A stretch of DNA of 64,000 nt from contig CCMH01000004.1 in assembly GCA_000751595.1 (NCBI GenBank), forward strand, positions 124,001 through 188,000, in the 5' to 3' direction. Shown one piece after another: positions 1-8,637 of this stretch (position 1 is its first letter; each line of letters starts with the position of its first letter). The notes under the pieces were generated by a model. The model searched no databases, was not told the origin of the DNA, and saw nothing but the letters and a program-made list of their open reading frames with translations. Origin of the DNA: Weeksella massiliensis. GTDB taxonomy: Bacteria; Bacteroidota; Bacteroidia; Flavobacteriales; Weeksellaceae. A program made the translations under genes and the position numbers.

Positions 1-290
1 GGGAAACTACCAATTGTGGTTTCAACTTCGCTTTTTTCACGGTTTATGTTGAGTACTTTGGTTAATCGTACCGAAACATTTTTACTTTTCTGAAATATTT
101 TTCGAAGAGGAAAAGAGATACTCGAAGGTTCGATCCTTGCCGTTGCCACTTGATAGAACAAGGGTTGAAATTGATGGAAGTTGTACCGATCTATGAGTGT
201 TACCGAAAAACTTGGATGATTGTTGAGTTTTCTTGCCAAACGCAAACCAGCAAATCCAGCACCAATAATCACTATTTTTTTCTTTTCCAT
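1..290 (-). CDS. ndh: Type II NADH dehydrogenase (NAD(P)/FAD-dependent oxidoreductase), N-terminal part
   Basis: The minus strand is open from an ATG at 290 to the window edge, about 96 codons, so only the N-terminus is present. It opens with MEKKKIVIIGAGFAGLRLAR, a Rossmann FAD-binding fingerprint (GxGxxG), followed by the LIDRYNFHQFQPLFYQVATA stretch that is characteristic of single-subunit, non-proton-pumping NADH:quinone oxidoreductases. Such enzymes pass electrons from NADH to the quinone pool at the inner face of the cytoplasmic membrane. The gene is divergent from the Old Yellow Enzyme gene, and a TAATTTTG -7 word lies about 20 bases before the start codon. The C-terminal quinone and membrane-binding parts lie outside the window. 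Confidence 0.85.
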   Translation of the reverse strand, partial: MEKKKIVIIGAGFAGLRLARKLNNHPSFSVTLIDRYNFHQFQPLFYQVATARIEPSSISFPLRKIFQKSKNVSVRLTKVLNINREKSEVETTIGSF

Positions 291-310
291 TTTACCCTTA
301 AATTTTACAT

Positions 311-318
311 CAAAATTA
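311..318 (-). promoter_or_regulatory. Putative -7 element (TAATTTTG) of the ndh-like gene
   Basis: Read on the minus strand this is TAATTTTG, a perfect match to the Bacteroidota -7 consensus TAnnTTTG, 20 bases before the ndh-like start. No clear -33 TTTG at normal spacing was seen. Confidence 0.4.
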
Positions 319-434
319 AGAATAATTTTCTTCTATAAAAAGTATTTCAAAAGCATATTTATTTGATAATAATTTATGGTTTTATTGATTTTTGCACGAA
401 GTTTGAAAGTTTTAATTATAAATACGATAAAAAA

Positions 435-1508
435 ATGGCTAAATTATTTACACCTCTAAAAATCAATTCACAACTCACGCTCAAAAACCGTATTGTTGTT
501 TCTCCAATGTGTCAATATTCGGCCGTTGATGGATTTGCAACTCCTTGGCATTTAGTGCATTTGGGAAGTAGAGCAGTGGGGGGAGCTGCTGCGATTATTC
601 AAGAGGCTACGGCAATTGTTCCGGAAGGTAGAATTTCTTATGCCGACTTAGGTCTATGGTCGGATGCACAAATAGAAAATTTAAAAGGAATTACTTCTTT
701 TATCAAAAAACACGATGCTATTCCTGGTATTCAATTAGCACACGCGGGTAGAAAAGCAAGTACAGAATTGCCTTGGATAGAACCGAAACAACTCACCCCA
801 AATGATAAAAACGGATGGCAAACAGTGGCTCCTTCAGCGATCCCTTTTCATGAGAATGATGTCACACCGGTCGAATTATCGATTCCCCAAATAAAAGGGT
901 TGGTACAATCTTTTGCAGATGCCGCCAGACGCGCTGTGGAAGCAGGATATGAAATTATCGAAATTCATGCTGCGCATGGGTATTTGATTCATCAGTTTTT
1001 CTCTCCATTGGTCAATTTTCGTACTGATGAATATGGCGGAAGTTTCGAAAACAGAACTCGATTTTTGTTAGAGGTTTTAGAAGCTGTAAAGAAAGAGTTG
1101 AGTTCGCAATCTTTGTGGGTACGTATTTCGGCAACCGATTGGGCAGAAGGAGGTTGGGATTTGGATCAGTCGGTTGAGTTGGCGAAAATTTTACCAGAGT
1201 ATGGAGTTGAGGTTATAGATGTTTCGAGCGGAGGTGCGGTTCATGAACAAAAAATAAAAGTCGAAAAAAATTATCAAGTTCCTTTTGCCGAAGCAATTAA
1301 AAAATCAACTTCTTTACTAACGGCTTGTGTCGGTTTGATTGAAGATGCAGAACAAGCAGAAGATATTTTGATCGAAAACAAAGCAGATATTGTGATGATT
1401 GGGAGAGAGCTTCTTCGTAATCCATATTTTCCGTTAGAAGCTGCTGAAACCTTGCATGCAACGGTCGATTGGCCTAAACAATATTTGCGTGCGAAACCTC
1501 GGAAATAA
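435..1508 (+). CDS. Old Yellow Enzyme family NADH:flavin oxidoreductase, YqjM/NamA type
   Basis: This 357-residue FMN-dependent TIM-barrel ene-reductase reduces activated C=C bonds with NAD(P)H. The translation aligns by eye with B. subtilis YqjM (NamA) along its length. Cys26 and Tyr28 in SPMCQYS correspond exactly to the redox-tuning Cys26 and active-site Tyr28 of the thermophilic-like OYE class; His178 and His181 in EIHAAHGYL are the substrate-binding pair; DEYGGSFENR is the usual family loop. The ATG at 435 is chosen because the longer open frame from 363 adds a non-homologous, AT-rich tail and because numbering then matches the family. It is monocistronic and divergent from ndh. The physiological substrate cannot be inferred from context. 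Confidence 0.9.
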   Translation: MAKLFTPLKINSQLTLKNRIVVSPMCQYSAVDGFATPWHLVHLGSRAVGGAAAIIQEATAIVPEGRISYADLGLWSDAQIENLKGITSFIKKHDAIPGIQLAHAGRKASTELPWIEPKQLTPNDKNGWQTVAPSAIPFHENDVTPVELSIPQIKGLVQSFADAARRAVEAGYEIIEIHAAHGYLIHQFFSPLVNFRTDEYGGSFENRTRFLLEVLEAVKKELSSQSLWVRISATDWAEGGWDLDQSVELAKILPEYGVEVIDVSSGGAVHEQKIKVEKNYQVPFAEAIKKSTSLLTACVGLIEDAEQAEDILIENKADIVMIGRELLRNPYFPLEAAETLHATVDWPKQYLRAKPRK

Positions 1509-1704
1509 ATAAAAAAACACCACCTTTGCAAATTAATTTTTTTAGATAGTTCATCTATTTTTGGTTTATGGTAGGATGTTTTATTTGCTCTATCAAAACT
1601 TGAATTTAAGCTGTTTAGTGATTTGAATATTAATTAATTAAATTATTAAAAATAATTTCATTCAATCAGTACATAACTAAATAGTAAGTTAGTAAAATAA
1701 ACTT

Positions 1705-2856
1705 ATGAATAAAAGTATATTGGCTTTGGCGATTGGTGCCCTCGGAATTGGAATGACCGAATTTACCATGATGGGGGTAATCGAAGTTTTCGCTAAAGAT
1801 TTAGAAATTAGTATTCCTGAAGCTGGACATTTTATTTCTATTTATGCATTGGGTGTATTTGTAGGTGCACCGATTTTAGTAATGTTGACAAGTAAAAAAT
1901 CTCCTAAAGATATCTTAATATTTTTTATGGTTTTATTTACTGTATTTAATATAGCCTTTGCTTTAGCACCAAATTATTTAACATTATTAATAGCACGTTT
2001 TCTCACCGGTTTACCCCATGGCGCATATTTCGGAGTAGGTACAGTTGTAGCGACATTTTTAGCACCAAAAGGAAAAGAAGCAACTTATATTTCTTATATG
2101 TTTGCAGGCTTAACTTTAGCTAATTTGTTCGGAGTACCAATAGGAACGTTTATTGGACAGAATTTATCATGGAGAGTTTCATTCCTATTAATTGCATTGG
2201 TTGGTATATTATCAATTCTAGCAATTGTTGTGTGGATTCCTAAAATTAAACCTAACACAGAAATTTCATTAAAAAAACAATTATTATTTTTTAGAACATG
2301 GAGAGCTTGGGTTTTAATTATTATGATTTCTATAGGAACTGCTGGCTTATTTGCATGGATAAGTTATATTTCTCCGCTCGTAACCAATGTCGGAAAATTA
2401 CCTATTGGTCAAGTTCCGATAATCATGGTTTTGGTAGGATTAGGAATGTTTTTGGGTAATTTGATAGGCGGGCGTTTAGCTGATAAATTTTCTCCTAATA
2501 AAGCGACAATAATGAGCTTTTTAGGAATGTGTATTATACTTATTATTAATTTCTTCTTTATTAAATTTTCTTTTTTAAACTATTTTCTTGCTTTTTTTAC
2601 TGGATTAATAGCATTTACAATAGGTTCCCCGATTCAAATGATGCTTATCAATAATGCCAAAGGTTCCGAAACTTTAGCCGCTTCTGCCGGACAAGCAAGT
2701 TTTAATTTAGGAAATGCTCTTGGCGCATATTTCGGTGGTTTACCTATTATTTGGGGCTTTGGTTTCTCATCTCCTTTGATTGTGGGTGCAATCATGGCTA
2801 TAACTGGAGCAATAATTGCTACTTTATTTCTAATTCTAAATAAAAAATTATCATGA
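1705..2856 (+). CDS. MFS transporter, AraJ/YdhP-like DHA1 efflux family
   Basis: The product has 383 residues, about 12 hydrophobic segments and no signal peptide. The N-terminus (ALGIGMTEFTMMGV, AGHFISIYALGVFVGAP, ARFLTGLPHGAYFGVG) closely follows E. coli AraJ, a proton-driven sugar/drug efflux protein of the major facilitator superfamily. It is translationally coupled to the following aldo/keto reductase through a 4-base ATGA overlap (2853-2856), so the two probably act together, for instance exporting or detoxifying a reactive carbonyl compound; that role is inference. Codon use is somewhat more AT-rich than in its neighbours. About 196 bases precede it and hold a GGTAGGAT word at 1570. 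Confidence 0.85.
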   Translation: MNKSILALAIGALGIGMTEFTMMGVIEVFAKDLEISIPEAGHFISIYALGVFVGAPILVMLTSKKSPKDILIFFMVLFTVFNIAFALAPNYLTLLIARFLTGLPHGAYFGVGTVVATFLAPKGKEATYISYMFAGLTLANLFGVPIGTFIGQNLSWRVSFLLIALVGILSILAIVVWIPKIKPNTEISLKKQLLFFRTWRAWVLIIMISIGTAGLFAWISYISPLVTNVGKLPIGQVPIIMVLVGLGMFLGNLIGGRLADKFSPNKATIMSFLGMCIILIINFFFIKFSFLNYFLAFFTGLIAFTIGSPIQMMLINNAKGSETLAASAGQASFNLGNALGAYFGGLPIIWGFGFSSPLIVGAIMAITGAIIATLFLILNKKLS

Positions 2857-3809
2857 TAAAAAAACATGTCGGAAAAACCGATTTGCAAACTGCACCAATT
2901 ATTTTTGGTGGAAATGTTTTTGGTTGGACTCTCGATAAAGATGAATCTTTTGCAATTTTAGATGAATTTGTTGATCATGGTTTTAATATGATTGATACCG
3001 CCAATAACTATTCGTATTGGGTCGAAGGGAATGTCGGTACCGAATCGGAACATATTATTGGTGATTGGCTAAAATCTCGTGGAAATCGATATCAAATGAT
3101 AGTCGCAACCAAAGTTGGCGGACGAAATTTTATCCAGAAACATCCGAACACCAAAAAAGAACATATCCTAAAAGAAGTAGAAGAATCCCTGAAACGCCTT
3201 AATACAGATTATATCGATTTGTACCAAACGCATTACGATGACGAAACAACACCAGTTGAAGAAACACTTTCGGCTTACGATAAATTGATCAACGAAGGGA
3301 AGGTGCGTTACATTGGAGCATCGAACATTACTGCGATTCGACTTAAAGAAAGTTTAGAAAAAGTAGAAAAATATAACCTTCCGAAATATGCAACTTTGCA
3401 ACCGGAATATAATTTATACGACCGTCAGAAGTTCGAAGAATTTTTAGAGCCAATGTGCGATAAATTTCAGTTAGGAGTGATTCCGTATTATTCCTTAGCA
3501 AGCGGTTTTCTAAGTGGAAAATACCGTTCGATGGACGATTTGGGTAAAAGTGTTCGTGGTAAAAACATCGAGAAATACCTTACTCCAAGAGGATTTTCTA
3601 TTCTAAATGCATTAGATGTTTTGGCCCAAAAATACCAAGTTTCGCTTTCAGCGATTGCTCTTCATTGGCTAATGAACCAGAAAACGATTGTTGCGCCCAT
3701 TGCTTCGGCCACCAAAAGTACGCATATTGCCAGTTTTGTAGAAGCTGCAGAAGTGCAAATAACAGTAGAAGACCTCAAATGGTTAACCGATATTAGTCGT
3801 CCAGATTAG
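2853..3809 (+). CDS. Aldo/keto reductase
   Basis: The product is a 318-residue NADPH-dependent oxidoreductase of the aldo/keto reductase superfamily. The catalytic tetrad is visible: Asp48 and Tyr53 in IDTANNYSYW, Lys87 in VATKVGG, and His127 in LYQTHYDD. The later RYIGASNIT and the C-terminal region that binds NADPH phosphate also fit a (beta/alpha)8 AKR of the YajO/Tas-like group. The start codon overlaps the stop of the upstream MFS gene (ATGA), indicating one transcript. A GGTAGGAT word follows the stop codon by 9 bases. Substrate unknown. Confidence 0.88.
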   Translation: MIKKHVGKTDLQTAPIIFGGNVFGWTLDKDESFAILDEFVDHGFNMIDTANNYSYWVEGNVGTESEHIIGDWLKSRGNRYQMIVATKVGGRNFIQKHPNTKKEHILKEVEESLKRLNTDYIDLYQTHYDDETTPVEETLSAYDKLINEGKVRYIGASNITAIRLKESLEKVEKYNLPKYATLQPEYNLYDRQKFEEFLEPMCDKFQLGVIPYYSLASGFLSGKYRSMDDLGKSVRGKNIEKYLTPRGFSILNALDVLAQKYQVSLSAIALHWLMNQKTIVAPIASATKSTHIASFVEAAEVQITVEDLKWLTDISRPD

Positions 3810-3879
3810 GAGGATATCGGTAGGATGAATTTCTATTTTGGGTAGTATATCATCAGGTTAATTCAGAAAAAATTAAACC

Positions 3880-3914
3880 CAAAAAAAACAGCACTTTCAA
3901 TCTGAAAGTGCTGT
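3880..3914 (-). terminator. Rho-independent terminator of the B12 uptake operon
   Basis: A 12-bp perfect stem (3888-3899 with 3903-3914, core CAGCACTTTCA) with a 3-base loop is followed on the minus strand by a run of eight or nine T. It lies about 40 bases past the stop of the last minus-strand gene of the B12 operon. It may also stop + strand transcripts from the aldo/keto reductase gene. Confidence 0.85.
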
Positions 3915-3954
3915 TGATAAAAACTATTTGATGGACATAAATCTGATTAAAGAT

Positions 3955-6264
3955 TTATTTTTTAATTACTTTTTTAGTTTCTTTTCCAAAATGGAAAATA
4001 TATGTTCCTTTAGGTAAAGCGTTCATCTGAACTGTATTCTTACCACGTTTTAATTTTTGTGCTATCACTTCTTGTCCAAGAATCGAATAAACCTTCAGGT
4101 CAGCAACTTCTTTCGCATCAATAAAAATAGCCTCCGAAGTTGGGTTAGGATACAAGGTAAATTGTGATTTTTCTACCGTATCTAGACCTAGTTTGTTGAT
4201 TGTGAAATCGATAAAATGTTCAGTTACCAATCCGTTCGATTCGAAATCTAAACGAATTTTGATTTCTCCTGTTGCTTCGATTGGAGTTTTCTGAGCATTC
4301 CCTTTTGCTTTATCTGCATTAAGCGTTACGCTAAGAATTCCTTCTTCAGAAAGTTCTACCGTTGCAAGATCATCCTCTTGTAGAATTTCCATATTGATAA
4401 CAATTGCAGCATCAAGATTATCATCGTCACTTACAAACTCATTCAGATTAATACTCAAAGCGCTATCTACGGTATAATTTTCCTCCAAACCTTCTACTTT
4501 TGGTGCTTCAGCATCTGGGAAAACCGTAACAGCAGGGAACCAGTAATAATCATTCATTTCGATTGTTTTTACTAATTCACCTTTTGAATCATAACGATGA
4601 ACCCAATTTTTTTGATAATGAGCTCCATAACCGCTTTCGGTAGTAGTGATGATGATTTCATCAGTTTTAGGATTTACACGAACTCCAGCTCCGTAAGGTG
4701 TTTGTTTGTAAGTACCATCTTGACCAGGAATTGTAATGAAAGATGGATCAAAAGTAAGTGTTGTTGCGTCAAATTTCACCAAGTTAGGACTTACAGACCA
4801 ACCCATTCCCGAGAAGAAATATAGGTTGTTTTCATTTGTACTTGCAGTGAAACTACCTGCATTCCATGCTCCCCACGAATTTGGAATAGAAATATTTTCG
4901 GGCATGTCGATAGTCGAGGTTTCTAAACTAAACTGATCAATTGCGACTAATTTTTTATCCAATGCTCCCCAAACTTTTCCGTCCTGAGCTTGAACAACCG
5001 AATGGAAGTTACCTTCTATCGTTTGAATCAAGGTATGAGTCGTTGGATCGATTACCAAGATTCCTGCATTTTGTTTAACAGCAAATACATATTTTTTGGT
5101 ACGGATAAGATTTCCTATTTGTCCAGAATAAGCACTTCCGCCTCCGGTACCTTCGATAATTTCGCCAACTTTCATGTTTTCGATATCGAATAAGAAAACA
5201 CCGTTAGAGCTTGCGATATAAGCAGTTTTTGGATTAACCCCTAAAAATGCACGACCATCACCGCCACCAATATTATCAAAGCTTGCAATTTTTTCCATTG
5301 TTTTGGCATTCGCGACAACCAATCTTCCGCCAGGAGTATAATTGGTATCTCCACCGTCAGCTTCTTGTTTAGAGACAAAGTAGAATTTATCTCCATAAAT
5401 TGTCCCGAATTGTGTCGTTGCGCCAAAAGCTTCGTTGTTATTTCTATCGCTATACACTCGGTAATGAACTTGATCATTTTCATCAATAAAATTCACTGAT
5501 CCGTTGGTATGTCCAAACCATTCTTCGTTAACAATGAAATACCCTTTCGTAAAATCGATTGGCTTTTCTACATGCGGTTCGGCTGCAGTAAAATTATCTG
5601 CCATTGGGTAGCTTTGGAAACTAACAGAGAAAGACCAACCATCCCAAGAACCATCTTCTAATTTTCTGCTACTTGCTCCAAGGCCAGAGAAATTGAAATC
5701 TTCTTCAGCCGAATCTTTTACCCAATACGACCAAAATCCGTTTGAGAACCAACCTGAATACCAACGATCATTCGCATCGAAAGCAGTCCAATCATCGAAA
5801 TCATAATCATTAGTTAATACTTTTCCGTCGAGTGGATAGTAAGGATTTTTGGTATCATTGTTTTTGACCAACGCACGTGTTCCTGCATTATCCCAATCGT
5901 AACCAAAACCTCCGACTGCTGTTCCGTACTGTGTACCTTCGTAGGCAAGAACATAGAAACGTGGATCTACTTTAGCGATTTCTAAAATCATATCCACCCC
6001 AAATTTTTCGCCATCAAAACGATAACCCCAAACCATTGCTTCAGGATTTTTGTCATCGTTCCATTGAACTACCATGGCAGCTTTTTTACTTCCTTCACCA
6101 ATCCAATATTGGATATCGTCGAAGGTAAAAGAAGGATCACCTGCTTTTTGTGTAATTTCAGGTTTCTTCAGATCATTGCGCAAGACGCCTTGCACTTTTA
6201 CTTGTGCTTGTAATCCTACCGAAAAAGTAAGAAACAAGACCATTAAGAGATAGAGTTTTCTCAT
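3955..6264 (-). CDS. T9SS-exported surface protein with DUF5074/BtuG-like beta-propeller
   Basis: The product has 769 residues and a Sec signal peptide (residues 1-20, ending LQAQ). An N-terminal domain (about 40-230) is rich in aromatic and acidic residues. A central region (about 240-560) carries repeated blade-like segments (NAKTMEKIASF, LFDIENMKVGEI, VIDPTTHTLIQTI) of the YncE/DUF5074 propeller kind. An Ig-like acidic segment (about 570-690) follows. The end is a type IX sorting domain (LYPNPTSEAIF, KGTYIFHF, terminal KKVIKK). It is the last gene of the riboswitch-controlled B12 operon, 28 bases after the preceding lipoprotein gene. I infer a cell-surface corrinoid-capturing protein analogous to BtuG of Bacteroides, delivered by T9SS instead of by a lipid anchor. 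Confidence 0.7.
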   Translation of the reverse strand: MRKLYLLMVLFLTFSVGLQAQVKVQGVLRNDLKKPEITQKAGDPSFTFDDIQYWIGEGSKKAAMVVQWNDDKNPEAMVWGYRFDGEKFGVDMILEIAKVDPRFYVLAYEGTQYGTAVGGFGYDWDNAGTRALVKNNDTKNPYYPLDGKVLTNDYDFDDWTAFDANDRWYSGWFSNGFWSYWVKDSAEEDFNFSGLGASSRKLEDGSWDGWSFSVSFQSYPMADNFTAAEPHVEKPIDFTKGYFIVNEEWFGHTNGSVNFIDENDQVHYRVYSDRNNNEAFGATTQFGTIYGDKFYFVSKQEADGGDTNYTPGGRLVVANAKTMEKIASFDNIGGGDGRAFLGVNPKTAYIASSNGVFLFDIENMKVGEIIEGTGGGSAYSGQIGNLIRTKKYVFAVKQNAGILVIDPTTHTLIQTIEGNFHSVVQAQDGKVWGALDKKLVAIDQFSLETSTIDMPENISIPNSWGAWNAGSFTASTNENNLYFFSGMGWSVSPNLVKFDATTLTFDPSFITIPGQDGTYKQTPYGAGVRVNPKTDEIIITTTESGYGAHYQKNWVHRYDSKGELVKTIEMNDYYWFPAVTVFPDAEAPKVEGLEENYTVDSALSINLNEFVSDDDNLDAAIVINMEILQEDDLATVELSEEGILSVTLNADKAKGNAQKTPIEATGEIKIRLDFESNGLVTEHFIDFTINKLGLDTVEKSQFTLYPNPTSEAIFIDAKEVADLKVYSILGQEVIAQKLKRGKNTVQMNALPKGTYIFHFGKETKKVIKK

Positions 6265-6292
6265 GAGAATTATTTAATTAATTGAATTTTAT

Positions 6293-7498
6293 CTATTTCA
6301 GATGTAAATCATACGCACCGATAATTTCGGTAGAAACTTCGCCAAGCCAACCAGCTTCTTGATTGATACCGGTGTAAACTTTGATGAAATCTATGCCTGG
6401 TAAATGCACATAATTTCCGTTTTTATCCACTGCCCAAGAGATGTCGATATTAGAAGCTTCATCGTTATTGGGCGCATTATCTGCGTACCCATAAGCATAC
6501 GAACGGCCAACCCAATAATTTCCGGTACCGCTTTGATCGTAGAAATTATCCGGTAATCGAGTGCCCGAAAAAGTAATAGATTTGTTCGGATTCCATAAAG
6601 GATAATACGCTTGAGTATTGAAAATGTTTTGAGTTTTATACCCTGTATTTCCTTGATTGTCTTCCCATTTTATATACCGAACATCCATATCCCAACCATT
6701 AGGACCTGGTGTTGGCGTGTGATTAGCTTTGGGTTGGAAATAGGTTATCGAATAGTTTTTTATGGTTGCCGGGTTATGGTATTCGCTCCCCGCAATTTCG
6801 TACCATTCATCATCATCGGGTTTACCGTTTTTATTTTTATCATAAGCCACCATAATAATTCCGGGTTCGCAAGAACCTGCGCGGGCTTCTTCTGCAGCAT
6901 CACCCCAAAATGCATTTCCGAGAATTTTGAAATCCCGAACGTTGGGTTTATTCATAATCGTATGATCGAATCCGAAAACCACATAACCTCCAAAACCACC
7001 CAAAGAAAGTAAAGAAGTTTGCGCACCAACAATTGCTTTAGAAGCTTTTTCGACCATTTTATCTTTCGAATCTCCTGTTTCATAAGCTGGATAAACATTG
7101 GTAAATTGTCCTACAGCAGGCGCATAATCAAAAACTTTTGCAATGTATTTGCTATATGTTTTGCTTTCTTGTTGTACGATAATATTGGTAGAAAGTACTT
7201 TAGATGTTTGAGGAGTTTTTATTTCTAAATCTACTTTATACGTTCCGACTTTATCGCTGATAAACGGTAAATGTTTGGTGTTTGAAAGAACAGAATCGTT
7301 CATACGCCAAGTGAAAACAGTGTTTTCGGTAGAGTTTCCGCTTGGTTCTACGTCGATAATCGTCAAGCGGTTTCCGGTATAAGAATCTTTGAGTTGTAAA
7401 ATTTCTACATTTTCTGTAATCGAATCATCCAAAGAACAACTTTGTAGTTGCAACGTGATGATGGGTAATAAGCCGAGGATGAGGTATTTCTTTTTCAT
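6293..7498 (-). CDS. Surface lipoprotein with PKD-like domain, cobalamin locus
   Basis: This 401-residue protein has a lipoprotein signal peptide (lipobox LQSC, Cys at about residue 21). Residues about 40-110 look like a PKD/Ig-type beta domain (TWRMNDSVL, GTYKVDLEI). The C-terminal part (about 130-400) contains a calcium-loop-like DKNKNGKPDDDEWYEI and several WxxD/GxxY aromatic motifs typical of uncharacterised cell-surface proteins in Bacteroidota cobalamin loci. It sits 5 bases after the BtuG-like gene and 28 before the T9SS propeller gene, within one operon. It is a candidate outer-membrane accessory binding protein, comparable in position to BtuH-type lipoproteins, but I see no decisive homology. 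Confidence 0.6.
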   Translation of the reverse strand: MKKKYLILGLLPIITLQLQSCSLDDSITENVEILQLKDSYTGNRLTIIDVEPSGNSTENTVFTWRMNDSVLSNTKHLPFISDKVGTYKVDLEIKTPQTSKVLSTNIIVQQESKTYSKYIAKVFDYAPAVGQFTNVYPAYETGDSKDKMVEKASKAIVGAQTSLLSLGGFGGYVVFGFDHTIMNKPNVRDFKILGNAFWGDAAEEARAGSCEPGIIMVAYDKNKNGKPDDDEWYEIAGSEYHNPATIKNYSITYFQPKANHTPTPGPNGWDMDVRYIKWEDNQGNTGYKTQNIFNTQAYYPLWNPNKSITFSGTRLPDNFYDQSGTGNYWVGRSYAYGYADNAPNNDEASNIDISWAVDKNGNYVHLPGIDFIKVYTGINQEAGWLGEVSTEIIGAYDLHLK

Positions 7499-7503
7499 AG
7501 TTG

Positions 7504-8637
7504 TTATTTATATAAAAAAACAAAGTGTGCAGGAATATTTCCGGCAGCAACTTTCCATTTGAATTTTCCGTTTTTGTCAAAAGCATAAACATATCCTGTT
7601 GATACATAATCTCCTGCGTCGGTAAGATATATATCTTTGGTTGTCGGATTTACTGCAATCCCATACGGTGTTTTTATCTTATCGATCATCGGATCTTTGA
7701 TCAAATATTGATTGACAATTTCTTCTGTTTTGGTATTGATAACGCCATAAGAGCGTGTCCATTTGAAGGTGTTGTAATTAAACTCATTCGCATAGTAATA
7801 CAGCAAATCATCGACAATGGTAAAATTAGAAACCGGAATATTGAAGGTTTTTTTGATTTGATGTGTCTGCGAATCCAACACATATAGATTCGATGGAATG
7901 GTATAATAATCTCCGCGCGAAGAAACATACAAATCATTCTCTTGATCTTTTTTGATGTGATGCAAATTGATTGCTACGTCGATTTTTTTCTCTTCTTTGA
8001 AGCTTGTCAAATCCACTACCGAAACGGTTTTGTCATAGTTTGGTACACGATAACCGCCCGAATTGGCTACAAATAATTTATTCCCAACCACCACCAATTC
8101 ATCGGGCTGATAACCAACCGTTGCTTCTCGCGTAATGGCCAACGACGCCGTATCGATTTCCACAACTTTTCCGATCGGTGCATTTTCGCTAATTTCTACA
8201 GGTCCGGCGTACGAACTTGCATAAGCTTTCCCTTTATCGAAAGTGATATAGCGAACATTATTTATGGGAATAGAACCTATATGTTTCGCAGTTTTCGCAT
8301 CCATAACTTCGATATAATTCGACACGTTGATAACGGCGTACAATCGATTTCCATAAATTTTTATATCATTCCCAACATCACCTAATTCTTTTACGATTGT
8401 CGGATTGGCAGTTGCATAAATATTGCGTTGGTATTGTCCTTTTTCATAATCTAAAAAATCGATAGATGCTCGATTGGTTCCCATATTTCCTTCGTTCAAC
8501 AAATAAAAACCTTTGATATTGGTATTTTCTGGTTGAATTCCGGTTGTTTCTATTTCGACCTGATCGATAGAATCGTCTTGCGAACAAGAAGAAAAACTGA
8601 GGATGAAGACAGAAAGAAGTAAGCTTATTTTTTTCAT
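7504..8637 (-). CDS. BtuG-like lipoprotein, DUF5074/YncE beta-propeller
   Basis: This 377-residue protein has a lipoprotein signal (lipobox SSC, Cys at about 18) and then a seven-bladed-propeller type sequence: YATANPTIVKELGDVGNDI, VIDVSN-like IEVMDAKTAKHIGSI, VVEIDTASLAITREATVGYQ, VVDLTSFKEEKKI, NPTTKDIYLTDAGDYVSTG. This matches the DUF5074/YncE group that includes BtuG of Bacteroides thetaiotaomicron, a surface protein that binds cobalamin with very high affinity and hands it to BtuB. Its start codon overlaps the btuB stop (ATGA at 8634-8637), so it is translationally coupled to the receptor. Assignment rests on fold-like repeats, lipid anchor and gene order. Confidence 0.75.
   Translation of the reverse strand: MKKISLLLSVFILSFSSCSQDDSIDQVEIETTGIQPENTNIKGFYLLNEGNMGTNRASIDFLDYEKGQYQRNIYATANPTIVKELGDVGNDIKIYGNRLYAVINVSNYIEVMDAKTAKHIGSIPINNVRYITFDKGKAYASSYAGPVEISENAPIGKVVEIDTASLAITREATVGYQPDELVVVGNKLFVANSGGYRVPNYDKTVSVVDLTSFKEEKKIDVAINLHHIKKDQENDLYVSSRGDYYTIPSNLYVLDSQTHQIKKTFNIPVSNFTIVDDLLYYYANEFNYNTFKWTRSYGVINTKTEEIVNQYLIKDPMIDKIKTPYGIAVNPTTKDIYLTDAGDYVSTGYVYAFDKNGKFKWKVAAGNIPAHFVFLYK

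Noticed and set aside
150-338. 62-codon + strand frame near the left edge
   Set aside because: It is antisense to the clear FAD-binding N-terminus of the ndh-like gene.
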